Assembly: GCA_036873135.1 (NCBI GenBank)
Contig: JAPTYO010000005.1
Span: forward strand, 18,248,666-18,312,665
Source: Clarkia xantiana subsp. parviflora
Taxonomy: Eukaryota > Streptophyta > Magnoliopsida > Myrtales > Onagraceae
Direction of reading: 5' to 3'
Length of the DNA stretch: 64,000 nt
The notes below the pieces were generated by a model that saw only the letters and a program-made list of their open reading frames with translations, did no database searches and had not been told where the DNA came from. A program made the translations under genes and the position numbers. Positions 9,009 to 19,302 of this stretch are shown piece by piece. Position 1 is the stretch's first letter; every line of letters starts with the position of its first letter.

Positions 9009-10190
9009 CTAAGTCAAAGGTAGCAGGAAATCCCAAAGTCCGAATCAAGTTTCGACTAACACCCCAGCTCAGATCGCAACACTAAGCTAATGATAGGAAA
9101 GGAAGTAATGCGACGAAAAGAAGAGAAAAGGAACTCACTCATCCTTCGGAGGATGTAACGCCTCTGTAGAGTCTATGTGCGGGGTCACCACCAGGAATAC
9201 AGTACCTGCCACGACATGACAAATATCAAGACAAGAAAATTTCCGAAAAACCGGGAGTACTCCGACACTCGACCAACGACAACAACCAAAGATTCGAAGA
9301 CACCCAACAAAGATAACAAACATGAGCCAAGCACACCACGACAACCAAATCGAATAATTTTATCCGAACCTAAAGTCGGTTTTCGGGCAAAATTACCGTT
9401 ACGCCCTCCAACGGAAATCAACACACAAATGGCGACTCAACATCAAATTCAAAACGGGGATAGTATAATCGGGCAAGAAACCATCTCCGGACGACCGGCC
9501 AAATTTTTCCCCAAATCCACAACCATCTACGGCTATCCACGACAATGCCACATTCAATCAAGTAATCGACAATCAAGTATCGACAATTCGAAAATCAACA
9601 TTTTGCACAACAACGGAAAGGGAAAGAGTGGACCTTCGGAAAACCCGACCCGATGTGATAAACGGGTCCGGAATTCAAATTTTGGCGTTGCCGGAAATCA
9701 GCCCCTCGCCGAGAATGGTCCGCGGCCGTCGCCGGAGCAGAGCCCAGTCGCCCCACCTTTGTCGCGTCCCGGTGATGGCTGGTCGAAGTCGCCGTGCCCC
9801 GTCGATCGTCAACCCAGCACCGTCGTCGTCGTCGCCGTGCCCCGTCGGTCGTCAGCCCAGCACCGTCGTCGTCCTGGTCTGCTCGCCCGCCTCACCTCCG
9901 CGTCGCCACTGGCCGCCGTCCGCCCAAGGCTGCGCCGTCGTCTCCAGTCGAGCCTCCCCTCGCCTCAGCCACAACCCACACCACAGTCGGCTGCCGTCCG
10001 CCTGAGGTCACGTCGTCGCCTCCGGCTGGGCCTTCCCCGGTCTATCGTCCCGACTGAGCTGCCGGTCGGAATTTTTGGTCCCTCACCGGAAATTTCGGCC
10101 GGCCTCCTCCTTGGGTGTGCTCCAAATTCTTTCTTGCTCTCCAAGGGTGAGAAAGGAGGGAAAAGGATGGCTATGGTGACTAACTAAGGT
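9009..10190. other. Upstream part of the E1 antisense gene, with a GC-rich block
   Basis: The stretch separates the antisense coding exons from their likely promoter. About 9690-10060 is GC-rich with many CGTCG and GCCGTC triplets, unlike its surroundings. A 336-codon plus-strand frame runs through 9177-10187 but has no recognisable domain, and its composition explains its length. I read the block as 5' untranslated exon and intron of the antisense gene, possibly of captured host origin. Confidence 0.4.
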
Positions 10191-10202
10191 ATTTTCTTGA
10201 CT

Positions 10203-10218
10203 CTCCTATATATTTGAA
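10203..10218 (-). promoter_or_regulatory. Candidate TATA box for the E1 antisense gene
   Basis: On the minus strand AAATATATAGGAGAG is followed, about 35-80 bases on, by a pyrimidine-rich leader. E2 (about 21118-21130) and gypsy C2 (about 55585-55597) have a TATA motif in the same place, which supports a real antisense promoter. Confidence 0.5.
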
Positions 10219-10750
10219 AGATGGTAGGGTTTTTTAAAGAGTTCTAATCACCACCCTCCATTTATTTTTAAGTGAGATCTAAGGGTTAAAGAAAAACCAT
10301 CACTTTTACCCCCTTTTTACTATGGCCAAGTATATCTCCACTCAAGTTAGGCTTATTCTTGAGCATCCCATACTTAGAAAAAAAATTTAGTCCAAAATTA
10401 AATTTTTCTCCACTTAGGCAAAATCCCGGCATGAAACTGAAGCATAAGTCAATTAGTTGCATTCATGTTAGGTTCCTATGCAAGCGTGTATTTTTTCGAG
10501 TATCCGCCCGTAGCAAGGATAGATTTATCACTCCCACCTCAGACGGACGCGTGCTTAGGCACACGTCCGCGCTACTCTGACGTTTACAATTCTTCTATCT
10601 CATAAGGCAGGGGGCAGAGTCAGAGGCACGCATCCATGGGTAAGCAAGCATTCAGACGAAAGGTAAAACCCCGGTTTCAAATTGCGCGTATCATACCATC
10701 CTGAAATAGAGTCAATCAAGGGTTAGGTCATTGGTTGACTCGGGGGCATG
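10219..10750 (+). other. E1 3' untranslated region with polypurine tract
   Basis: No gene is seen. The sequence aligns with 21130-21665 of E2 and, inverted, 42572-42960 of E3. It ends in ACTCGGGGGCATG directly before the 3' LTR; the purine run GGGGG is the likely plus-strand primer site. Confidence 0.75.
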
Positions 10751-11567
10751 TGATGGATATACGCCCAATTTGAACCCGTTGACATCCGAATCGTTTTATT
10801 TTTATCACCCCGTTAATGACTGTAAATCGACACTTCAACCCGAAAACTTCGCGAGAACACCAACGGCCCGGACGAGGACGAAGCGCTCGTCCGGCCGAGT
10901 CAAACTCACCTAGGTGAGATCGGGTTGGCCGACCCGACCTCCCCTAGGGGAGATCGGGTGGACCAACCCGATCTCTCCTAGGAGAGATCGGGTCGGCCAA
11001 CCCGATCTCCCCTAGGGGGGATAGGGTTGGCCAACCCTATCCCCCCTAGGAGGGGTTGGGTGGCCTCACCCAACCCCTACCCTTGGGGGTCGGATTTCCC
11101 TTCCCCCCAAGGGCCCCGACACCATCCTTGGACTCCCATACTTGGTTTATTCCGCCAACCTTCTCCGTATCCTAAGGTCTTAATTATGTGCTTAAAGGTT
11201 AATTAACTGTGTTTAAAGGTTAACGATGTCATTAAGCCACCTTAATGACACCGTTGCCTATAAATACCACACCTCCACTATTCATTTGATTATCTTGGCA
11301 AGTTGCACAATTTTTCTCTGACATCTCTCTAGCTTTATCTCTCTAAAACCGTACTGACTTAGGCATCGGAGAGGGTTCATCAGGCACCACCCCCCCCCCC
11401 TCTGTGCCTGGTATTGCCCCTCTTGCAGGGTGAGAGGCGAAGAGAAGCTAAGGACGGAAGGACACGGGCTAGGACAGTACAACCCGAGAGCATCAGATCC
11501 GCGACATCTCCAGTGAGGAACGAGACTTGAGTCGACCGCCCGTTGACCCTAGACTCGGAACCTAACA
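10751..11567 (+). repeat. E1 3' LTR (817 bp)
   Basis: This is the partner of 1138-1921, with the same ends and TATA box. It carries five hairpin units in place of four, which accounts for most of the length difference. AGGAG follows at 11568-11572. Confidence 0.95.
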
Positions 11568-11572
11568 AGGAG

Positions 11573-12008
11573 CGTCCTCCTTAGCCATCTTGATCTGATT
11601 GTAGCCCGAGTACGCATCCATAAAGCTCAACAGCTCATGTCCCAATGTGGCATCCACCAGCTGGTCGATTCTCGGGAGCGGGTAACAGTCTTTCGGGCAA
11701 GCCTTATTTAGGTCACGAAAATCAACGCACATTCGCCACTTCCCGTTGCTCTTTTTCACCAGTACCGGATTAGCAACCCAGGTCTGGAATCGGAGCTCCT
11801 TGATAAACCCAGCATCGAGCAGTCTGCCCACCTCCTGCTGGATCGCGATCAGCTTGTCTGTGCCCATTGGACGTCTCTTTTGTGCGATAGACTCGATCGC
11901 GGAATCAATCTTCAACTCGTGTACGATCACATCGGGGCTGATTCCTGGCATGTCACTCGGGGACCAGGAAAACAGCTCCTTGAACTCCTTAAGCAGCTCA
12001 ATTAATTT
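11573..12008 (-). pseudogene. Gypsy A pol: N-terminal reverse transcriptase
   Basis: The minus strand encodes the beginning of the reverse transcriptase: 'MPGISPDVIVHELKID', 'FQTWVANPVLVKKSNGKWRM', 'CVDFRDLNKACPKDCYPLPR' and 'FMDAYSGYNQIKM'. E1 interrupts it just after 'KEDAP', and the rest resumes at 1132 downward. It is separated from the protease by an in-frame TGA at 12009-12011. Confidence 0.9.
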
Positions 12009-12659
12009 TCAGGTTGTCTCCTCGGTCAGAGCAGACACGATTTTTACCTTTCTCTGAGGCCCATCAATCTCGACCTCCTTCAGATCCTCCACGGGCGCGG
12101 GGCGCCCAAACTCCTCTCTAGGATCAGCATCTGTCTGGAGGACAGTCATGGCCTCTCGTCTCCTCCTGCGAGTGGCGTTTACATAACACTTTCTGGAAGC
12201 CACCTGGTCGCCCTTGACCTCTCCGACTCCATGGTCAGTCGGGAACTTCATCTTCTGGTGAACGGTCGAGGCAATTGCCATCAGAGTGTTGATGGTAGTT
12301 CTCCTGATAATTGCGTTGTAGGTCTCTGCGGACTCAACTACCACAAACTCCACGTTCCTCCTTTCTGATTTCCACCCACTACCAAACTCCACTGGTAAGG
12401 TGATCACTCCTAGTGGATAGGAGGTGAAATCAGAGAATCCGACCGGGAAGTTCGCCTCCTTTAGGTCTTTCTTCGTTTTCCCCATGGCCTCCAGTGCATC
12501 CATGAGTAGAATATCGGAGGAGCTCCCTCCATCGATCAGAATTCGCTTCATCTCATACCCGTTCACATCCAAGGTCACGACCAGAGCGTCATCGTTCGGA
12601 GTATCCACGCCTATGAGATCCTCCGACAAAAAGGAGATCACCATCTCTTCCTTCAGGGT
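12009..12659 (-). pseudogene. Gypsy A protease
   Basis: The aspartic protease shows 'RILIDGGSSSDILLMDALE', 'TSYPLGVITLPVEFG' and 'AETYNAIIRRTTINTLMAI'. One residue is missing in the segment before 'VGFSDFTSYPLG' compared with E1 and E2, and the usual 'GILGR' is 'AIIRR'. In-frame TGA codons lie on both sides (12660-12662 upstream, 12009-12011 as its end), so the gag-protease-RT frame is cut twice without a frameshift. Confidence 0.88.
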
Positions 12660-13108
12660 TCAGGATCGGGACCTCTTACCCAGCACCACAGCGGTAGGAA
12701 TTCTAGAGGCATAAACCTCTCGGGAGGACGAGGTATCACTCCCCGCGGCAAACCCTCCGTGAATCACGTTGATTGTGCCTCTCTTCTCCTTACGGGCACC
12801 GGAAGACTCCGGGTCGGACCTCTTCTTCGTTGGGGATCGATCGCGGGATCGTGAACGGGACCGTGATCGGGATCGAGAGCGGGATCGACACCGCTTATCC
12901 CCGACAAACTCCTTAAGCTTCCCCTTCTGGATCAGCTTTTCGATCTCCTTCTTCAGCTCCCGACAATGATTGGTGTCGTGACCATTCGCGCGACGGAATC
13001 GACAGTAGCGATCTGTGCGGGATCCCAAGAATTCTCCTTCCTTCTTCGGGGGGTACCTAGAGATACCCTGTCGCTCCATGACCGTCAGCACCTCCGCCAT
13101 AGAGCTAT
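12660..13108 (-). pseudogene. Gypsy A gag: C-terminal part with knuckle and Arg-Ser repeat
   Basis: After the E2 junction the frame reads 'SMAEVLTVMERQGISRYPP', then the knuckle YCRFRRANGHDTNHC, a helix 'LKKEIEKLIQKGKLKEFV', and a run of seven or more Arg-Ser dipeptides ending in 'RDRSPTKKR'. The gag-protease linker 'KRGTINVIHGGFAAG' follows. The Arg-Ser run resembles RS domains of splicing factors and is absent from E1. An open frame that continues into the E2 LTR to 13205 is accidental. Confidence 0.88.
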
Positions 13109-13969
13109 TGATGGATATACGCCCAATTTGAACCCGTTGACTTCCAAACCGTTGTATTTTTATCGTCTCACTAACGATTGTAAATCGAAACTTCAACCCG
13201 AACACTTCGCGAACACATCAACGGCTCGGACGAGGCCGGAGCGCTCGTCCGGCCGGGGCAAACTCACCTAGGTGAGGTTGGGTGGCCACACCCGACCTCC
13301 CCTAGGAGAGATCGGGTCAGCCAACCCGATCTCTCCTAGGGGAGATCGGGTGGACCAACCCGATCTCTCCTAGGAGAGATCGGGTCGGCCAACCCGATCT
13401 CTCCTAGGAGGGATGGGGTTGGCCAACCCCATCCTCTCTAGGAGGGGTTGGGTGCCCTCACCCAACCCCTACCCTTGGGGGTCGGATTTCTCCTCCCCCC
13501 TAAGGGCCCCTGCGCCATTTTCGGACACCCACACTCGGTTCACGCCGCCTACCTTCTCCGAATCCTAAGGTCTTAATTATGCGCTTAAAGGTTAATTAAT
13601 TGTGTTTAAAGGCTAGCGATGTCATTAAGCCACCTTAATGACACCGTTGCCTATAAATACCCCACCTTCACAACTCATTTGATCATCTTGGCCATTTGGA
13701 CAATTTAGCTCTGACATCTCTCTAGCTTTATCTCTCTAGAAGAATACTGACTTAGGCATCGGAGAGGGTTCACCAGGCACCACCCCCCCCTCCGTGTCTG
13801 GTACTGCCCCTTCTGCAGGGTAGAAGGAGAGAAGAAGCAAAGGAAGGAAGGAAGGAAGGAAGGACGTAGGCTAAGGCAGGGCAACTCAGGAACACCGGAT
13901 CACACACATCCCCAGTAAGGAGCGAGATCGAAACCGACCACCCATTGACCTAGATCTCATAACCTAACA
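13109..13969 (+). repeat. E2 5' LTR (861 bp)
   Basis: It starts TGATGGATATACGCC and ends ATAACCTAACA. Six CCTAGG-bounded hairpin units lie at about 13268-13470. The dyad-TATA promoter is at about 13615-13660, and a GGAA repeat lies near 13845-13863. Confidence 0.95.
13268..13470. repeat. Six-unit palindrome array in the E2 5' LTR
   Basis: Six units of about 34 bp, such as GAGATCGGGTC...AACCCGATCTC, are separated by CCTAGG. The array is completely absent from the 3' LTR of the same element. Confidence 0.92.
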
Positions 13970-13970
13970 C

Positions 13971-13988
13971 TTGGCGCCGTCTGTGGGC
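13971..13988 (+). other. E2 primer binding site
   Basis: TTGGCGCCGTCTGTGGGC lies one base after the LTR and matches the E1 site except for one base. The leader after it (CTTCGGACAGAAAGCCT) is the same in E1. Confidence 0.85.
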
Positions 13989-14020
13989 TTCGGACAGAAA
14001 GCCTAACTATCACCAGCAAG

Positions 14021-17000
14021 ATGGCAAGCGTATATGTCATCCATGGAGGTTACGGAGCTGGAGGAGAGTCAGCAAGTGCTAGAGAAGCGTACATGGCACA
14101 GTTAGAGGACCATGAACCAAAGGGTAAACAAGTGGAAGGAAAGAGAGAAGATGTAATACAATTCTCAAGAAGAGACATGGAGCATGTGTTACCAGACAAC
14201 AAAGATGCCTTAGTCATAACAATGAAGATCATAGATATGGACATTGGAAGAATCCTGGTAGACAGTGGAAGCTCACCCAACATCATTAGCAAGAAAGTCC
14301 TCAGCATACTAGGAGTAAGGCCAAGTAGTATAAGACAGGTTCACTCCCCCTTGGTGGGATTTTCAGGAGAGCCAACATACCCACTGGGGGCAGTCACACT
14401 ACCTGTGATATTGGGCACAGGTCAGAGACAGCTAAAGATTGATGTCCCTTTCTTCATCACAGAAGAAATGGAGGAGTACAATGGAGTCCTGGGCACCACT
14501 ACAATAAACAAGTGGGGTATGGTACCATCAACGCTATATCAGAAAATGAAATTCCCCACAGGCCAAGGGATAGGGGAAGTAAAGGGTAACCAGAAGGTAG
14601 CAAGGAAATGTGCAAGGATCGCACTAAGCAATAAGAAGAAAACAAAAGAGGTCCTACTAGTAGATGAGGACCCAAGGGAAGATCATGGAAGACCAGCCCC
14701 CATGGAGGAACTAAAAGAAATACTCATAGAAGAACCTGATAGGAAAGCAAAAATCGGGACCGCCTTATCTCAAGAAGAGGAAAACCACTTAGTAGCTTTA
14801 CTAAGGGAATACAAGGATCTGTTCGCCTGGTCACCAAGCGATATGCCAGGAATATCAGAAGAAGTAATCTCACACAAGCTCAACATAGACGCGGCAACGC
14901 GACCAATAACACAAAAGGTAAGGCCAATGGGAGGAAGAAAAAAGATAGCTATCCAGGAAGAAGTGGAAAAGCTATTGAAGGCAAATTTCATCAAGGAGAT
15001 CAGATTTCAAACATGGGTGGCAAACCCAGTACTAGTGAAGAAGGCAGGAGGGAGTTGGAGAATGTGCATCGATTATCGTGACCTAAACAAAGCATGCCCT
15101 AAGGACTCATACCCACTACCAAGAATAGACCAGTTAGTGGATGCAACTTCAGGTCACCAACTAATGAGCTTCATGGATGCATACTCAGGATATAACCAGA
15201 TAAAAATGGCCCCTGAGGACGCCCCTCACACAGCATTCTACGCTGATAGCGAGATATACCATTACACAGTGATGCCTTTCGGACTCATAAATGCTGGAGC
15301 GACATACCAAAGAATGGTCAACAAAATCTTTGGGGACATGATAGGGAAGACAATGGAGGCATATGTGGACGACATGATAGTCAAATCTAAAGAGAAGAAG
15401 GACCATGTGGACAACCTTCGCTCAACGTTTGAAAGGATGAGGCAATACCAAGTCCGTCTAAACCCGAAGAAATGCGCATTTGGGGTGCAATCAGGAAAGT
15501 TTTTAGGCTTCATGGTAAGCCAGCGAGGCATAGAGGTAAATCCCGAAAAACTTCAAGCAATTGAAGAAATGCAGTCACCTACGAAGCACAAAGAGGTTCA
15601 ACGACTGAACGGGAGGTTGGCAGCCCTTAACAGATTCCTATCCAAAATAGGAGACAAGGCATTACCCTTCTTTGAGGTACTAAGGGCAAACAAGAAATTC
15701 GAATGGACACCGAGATGTGAGGAAGCCTTCCAGCAACTCAAACAACATCTAAAGACACTACCACCTCTAGCAAAGCCTACACCAGGGGAGCCCCTCTACC
15801 TCTACATCTCCGTGAGCAACGTGGCAGTAAGCTCAGTGCTAATTAAAGAGGAAAACGCTGCACAATTGCCAGTATACTTCGTAAGCAAAACATTGGCAAA
15901 GTATGAGATCAACTACTTGCCAATAGAAAAGTACCTCTATGCACTGATTATATCAGCAAGAAAGTTGAGACCATATTTTCATGGGCATGAAGTAACAGTC
16001 CTCACAGACCAACCATTGAAACACCTCCTCCAAAGACCAGACACATCGGGAAGACTGACAAAATGGGCAATTGAGCTAAGTGAGTTTCGCATTCATTTTG
16101 CCCCAAGAACAGCCATAAAGGGTCAGGCTCTAGCAGATTTTATTGCCGAATTCACCGGAATTAATCCAGACGAAGACTTGGGAGAAGTCAAAACTACATG
16201 CAAGGCAAGTAGTAGTCAGGAGGAACAACCAGAAGAATTATGGGAGATGCATACTGATGGGTCATCCAACGGAGGAGGTTCAGGTGCAGGCCTCTTACTA
16301 TACCCACCAAACAGCGATACACCTATGTGCTATGCCATGGCACTCACCTTTAAGGCAACAAACAATGAGGCTGAGTACGAAGCACTAATAACTGGCCTGA
16401 GAATAGCCAAAGGAGTAGGGGTAAAGCATTTAAGGGTCAAGTGTGATTCTCAACTAGTTGTCAATCAAGTGAAAGGAATCTACACTGCAAAGTCCGAAAA
16501 CATGCAGAGATACTTACAACAAGCCAAGGACCTGATAAGGAGCTTCCAAAGCTTCGACATTGAGTCAGTCCCAAGAGAACAAAACCAAGAGGCAGACGCC
16601 TTAAGTAAACTAGCCTTAGGGGCAGAGGCAGGCAAAGAGGTTCACTTCGTAGAACAAAGAATGCAATCAGTGATAGAACAAATGGAGGTTCTAGCAATAG
16701 ATGAGGCAGAAGTCTGGATGACACCAATGCGACAATACATCATGGAAGGAAAGCTCCCAAAGGACAAGGTGGAAGCAGTCAAGATTGAAAGGATGGCTAG
16801 GAATTACGCAGTGATGGACAATGAACTCTACAAGAAAGGATACTCCACACCTTTCCTCAAATGCATAGCATACCCAGAAACAGAGAGAGTGCTAGCAGAA
16901 CTCCATGAGGGAGATGCGGGGTGCCATGAAGGAGCGCGGTCAATAAGCCGAAAGGTCTACAACCTAGGATACTATTGGCCATCAATGAGCAAAGAAGTAG

Positions 17001-17947
17001 CAGACTTGGTACAAAAATGTGATCACTGCCAAAGGTACTCTAGAAATATAACAGCCCCACCAGCAAAGCTAAGCTCCATCTCAGGAGCCTGGCCTTTCGC
17101 GCAATGGGGGATTGATTTGATAGGCCCCCTACCGAAAACAAAAGGTCAGAAGACTTGCATAATTGTTGCAATAGACTACTTCTCCAAGTGGATAGAAGCA
17201 AAGGCAATGGGGAAGACAACAGACGACCAAGTCGTCAATTTCATCCAATCTCACATTGTCTCAAGGTACGGGGTGCCAAGAGCAATAATAAGTGACAATG
17301 GCCCACAATTCAAGAGCAAGAAGTTGCAGTGGTATTGCGAAAGACTGAATATAGACCACCGTTTCGCATCAGTAAAGTACCCTCAGACAAACGGACAAGT
17401 AGAATCGGCAAACAAGATAGTGCTAGATGGCCTAAAGAAACGACTCCACGCCACCAAGGGAAGTTGGGTAGATGAGCTGGAAAATGTTCTATGGGAAGTA
17501 CGGACAACACCAAAGATATCCACAGGAGAAACGCCATTTGGTCTAGTGTACGGAACCGAAGCGGTGGCACCAGCAGAAATAGCTGTACAATCACTGAGGA
17601 CCAAGTACTTTGAGGAGCATGAGAACAACAAAGCAAGGCTTTTAGATTTAGACATGGTGGAGGATAAAAGGTGGAATTCGGAAGAAGCACAGACACGAAT
17701 GCGCCTTGTCTCAGCAAGATACTACAACCGCCAAGTCAAGGAGAGACAATTCCACGTAGGAGAACTGGTACTAAGAAGGAATGAGTTCTCACACTTAGAC
17801 CAAGTCAGAAAATTATCTCCAAAGTGGGAAGGACCATACAAGATAGCGTCAGTTCCCTACGTAAACGCTTACCGCCTCGAAGATGGGGAGGGGTACATCT
17901 CCACAAACACCTTCAGTGGAGAGCACCTAAAGAAGTACTACGTATAA
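14021..17947 (+). CDS. E2 pol polyprotein: protease, reverse transcriptase, two RNases H, integrase (1308 aa)
   Basis: One unbroken frame encodes, in order: the gag-protease linker ('VYVIHGGYGAGG'); aspartic protease with 'ILVDSGSSPNII' (about residue 75); reverse transcriptase with 'CIDYRDLNKACPKDSYPLPR', 'FMDAYSGYNQIKM' and catalytic 'AYVDDMIVKS' (about 445); RNase H with 'LTDQPLKHLL'; a second, plant/archaeal-type RNase H with 'MHTDGSSNGGGSGAG', 'NNEAEYEALITGL' and 'EQNQEADALSKLA' (about 745-870); a zinc-binding integrase N-domain ('HEGDAGCHEGARSISRKVY', 'CDHCQR'); and the integrase core with 'WGIDLIGPLPKTKG', 'ISDNGPQFKS' and 'QTNGQVESANKIV'. There is no gag domain. The length fits a Tat pol without gag. 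No stop or frameshift is present, which is unusual here and suggests recent activity. Confidence 0.95.
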   Translation: MASVYVIHGGYGAGGESASAREAYMAQLEDHEPKGKQVEGKREDVIQFSRRDMEHVLPDNKDALVITMKIIDMDIGRILVDSGSSPNIISKKVLSILGVRPSSIRQVHSPLVGFSGEPTYPLGAVTLPVILGTGQRQLKIDVPFFITEEMEEYNGVLGTTTINKWGMVPSTLYQKMKFPTGQGIGEVKGNQKVARKCARIALSNKKKTKEVLLVDEDPREDHGRPAPMEELKEILIEEPDRKAKIGTALSQEEENHLVALLREYKDLFAWSPSDMPGISEEVISHKLNIDAATRPITQKVRPMGGRKKIAIQEEVEKLLKANFIKEIRFQTWVANPVLVKKAGGSWRMCIDYRDLNKACPKDSYPLPRIDQLVDATSGHQLMSFMDAYSGYNQIKMAPEDAPHTAFYADSEIYHYTVMPFGLINAGATYQRMVNKIFGDMIGKTMEAYVDDMIVKSKEKKDHVDNLRSTFERMRQYQVRLNPKKCAFGVQSGKFLGFMVSQRGIEVNPEKLQAIEEMQSPTKHKEVQRLNGRLAALNRFLSKIGDKALPFFEVLRANKKFEWTPRCEEAFQQLKQHLKTLPPLAKPTPGEPLYLYISVSNVAVSSVLIKEENAAQLPVYFVSKTLAKYEINYLPIEKYLYALIISARKLRPYFHGHEVTVLTDQPLKHLLQRPDTSGRLTKWAIELSEFRIHFAPRTAIKGQALADFIAEFTGINPDEDLGEVKTTCKASSSQEEQPEELWEMHTDGSSNGGGSGAGLLLYPPNSDTPMCYAMALTFKATNNEAEYEALITGLRIAKGVGVKHLRVKCDSQLVVNQVKGIYTAKSENMQRYLQQAKDLIRSFQSFDIESVPREQNQEADALSKLALGAEAGKEVHFVEQRMQSVIEQMEVLAIDEAEVWMTPMRQYIMEGKLPKDKVEAVKIERMARNYAVMDNELYKKGYSTPFLKCIAYPETERVLAELHEGDAGCHEGARSISRKVYNLGYYWPSMSKEVADLVQKCDHCQRYSRNITAPPAKLSSISGAWPFAQWGIDLIGPLPKTKGQKTCIIVAIDYFSKWIEAKAMGKTTDDQVVNFIQSHIVSRYGVPRAIISDNGPQFKSKKLQWYCERLNIDHRFASVKYPQTNGQVESANKIVLDGLKKRLHATKGSWVDELENVLWEVRTTPKISTGETPFGLVYGTEAVAPAEIAVQSLRTKYFEEHENNKARLLDLDMVEDKRWNSEEAQTRMRLVSARYYNRQVKERQFHVGELVLRRNEFSHLDQVRKLSPKWEGPYKIASVPYVNAYRLEDGEGYISTNTFSGEHLKKYYV

Positions 17948-18245
17948 GAAGAAAGCACAAGCAAAAGACCATATCCTTAGTTTCATATTCCACATTTTGC
18001 ATGTTTCAGCTTTACAAGCTTTTCAAAAACAACTATTGAGAAGGAGAACTCACGAAGTTACTCCAACTCTACAACTATCTTTGATTCCTACAAAGGATGT
18101 CTTGGTGCACCAAAGCATCCCAAGTGTACAAAAACATGAATGCTCCTAAGGGAGTAGTAGTTACTCAAAAGTATTTTCCAGTGAATGTGGTGGTATAACC
18201 ACGAAGTTATCCTTACACATATATGATTTCAAGTCAATGACAGGT
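17948..18245 (+). other. E2 spacer after pol
   Basis: This non-coding spacer is homologous to 5205-5486 of E1, starting at CATATCCTTAG, which holds the stop codon of the E1 second ORF. Confidence 0.75.
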
Positions 18246-18925
18246 TCGACGCCCCCAAGAGCGTATCTTGAGAGTAGTTTTCATACTACGACATTCGACG
18301 CCCCCAAGAGCGTATGTTGAGAGTAGTTTTCATACTACGACATTCGACGCCCCCAAGAGCGTATCTTGAGAGTAGTATTCATACTACGACCTTCGACGCC
18401 CCCAAGAGCGTATCTTGAGAGTAGTGTTCATACTACAACCTTCGACGCCCCCAAGAGCGTATCTTGAGAGTGGTTTCCAAAAACCACGAACTTCGACGCC
18501 CCCAGGAGCATATCTTGAGAGTAGTGTTCATACTACAACCTTCGACGCCCCCAAGAGCGTATCTTGAGAGTAGTTATCACACTACGACTTCGTCGCACCA
18601 AGAGCGTATCTTGAGAGTGGTTTCCAAAAACTACGAATTCGACGCCCCCAGGAGCGTATCTTGAGGTAGATTTGCAACCTACCAGATTCGACGCCCCCAA
18701 GAGCGTATCTTGAGGTAGAAAAAACACTACCAGTTCGACGCCCCCAAGAGCGTATCTTGAGGTAGATTTCAAACTACCAGTTCGACGCCCACCAGGAGCG
18801 TATCTTTGGTCTAACCTGAGCCCTCCGGGAGCCTATCCTGTGAAACGTTAAGTGCCGTCCGAGAGCCTGTCTCGTGAACAGATTTCGACGCCCACCAAGA
18901 GCGTATCTTTGGTCTAACAGTACAA
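18246..18925. repeat. E2 3' minisatellite
   Basis: About eleven 48-50-bp units begin with TTCGACGCCCCCAAGAGCG and are followed by one unit of the long (103-bp) type. Composition and order match the E1 array, with fewer long units. Confidence 0.92.
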
Positions 18926-19302
18926 CGTATACCGTGTAAGGGGTATCAGAAGAGATCATCATACCATGCTCAGAAGGATACCATGAGAAAGAAATTTCTA
19001 AGTAAAGTAATGTGAAGAACAAGTAATGTTTTTTCTTTATGAAATGGCAGGTATGACATGAAGGAAAACGCGAAAGAAGGATAAGTAAAGGAAACACACC
19101 AAGGGAAGAGTCCATAATAAAAGAGCCATACACAAGGCATAGGAAGACATCATGAGAAGAGATATAAGCACACGGCCATGTATACAACGAGTAGAGACAA
19201 GTGTATCAGACAAAGATGGCAACACTAAGAAAGGTGGAGTTTTAAACTCTAAAGACAACCACAACTCACAAACACACGAGACTACCACAAGAAATAGGGG
19301 TA
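18926..19302. other. E2 spacer before antisense gene
   Basis: No gene is supported. The spacer is homologous to 6376-6754 of E1 and is the likely 3' untranslated region of the antisense gene. Confidence 0.6.

Larger units (their letters stand above)
1138..11567 (+). mobile_element. E1: Tat-like LTR retrotransposon with gag and protease but no RT or integrase
   Basis: The element is bounded by LTRs that start TGATGG and end CTAACA, and is flanked by AGGAG on both sides. Inside, in order: primer site, gag, protease plus a second partial gag, a two-part minisatellite, an antisense spliced gene, and a polypurine tract. No reverse transcriptase, RNase H or integrase motif occurs anywhere in it, so it is non-autonomous for enzymes while still coding for particle protein. 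I count about 15 substitutions between its LTRs over roughly 780 aligned bases (near 2 percent), plus one extra hairpin unit in the 3' LTR. It is therefore fairly young, but older than E2. Confidence 0.93.

Noticed and set aside
9177..10187. A 336-codon plus-strand open frame in E1.
   Set aside because: No domain, strongly biased composition, and it runs opposite to the predicted antisense gene. Length is explained by the GC-rich block having few stop triplets.
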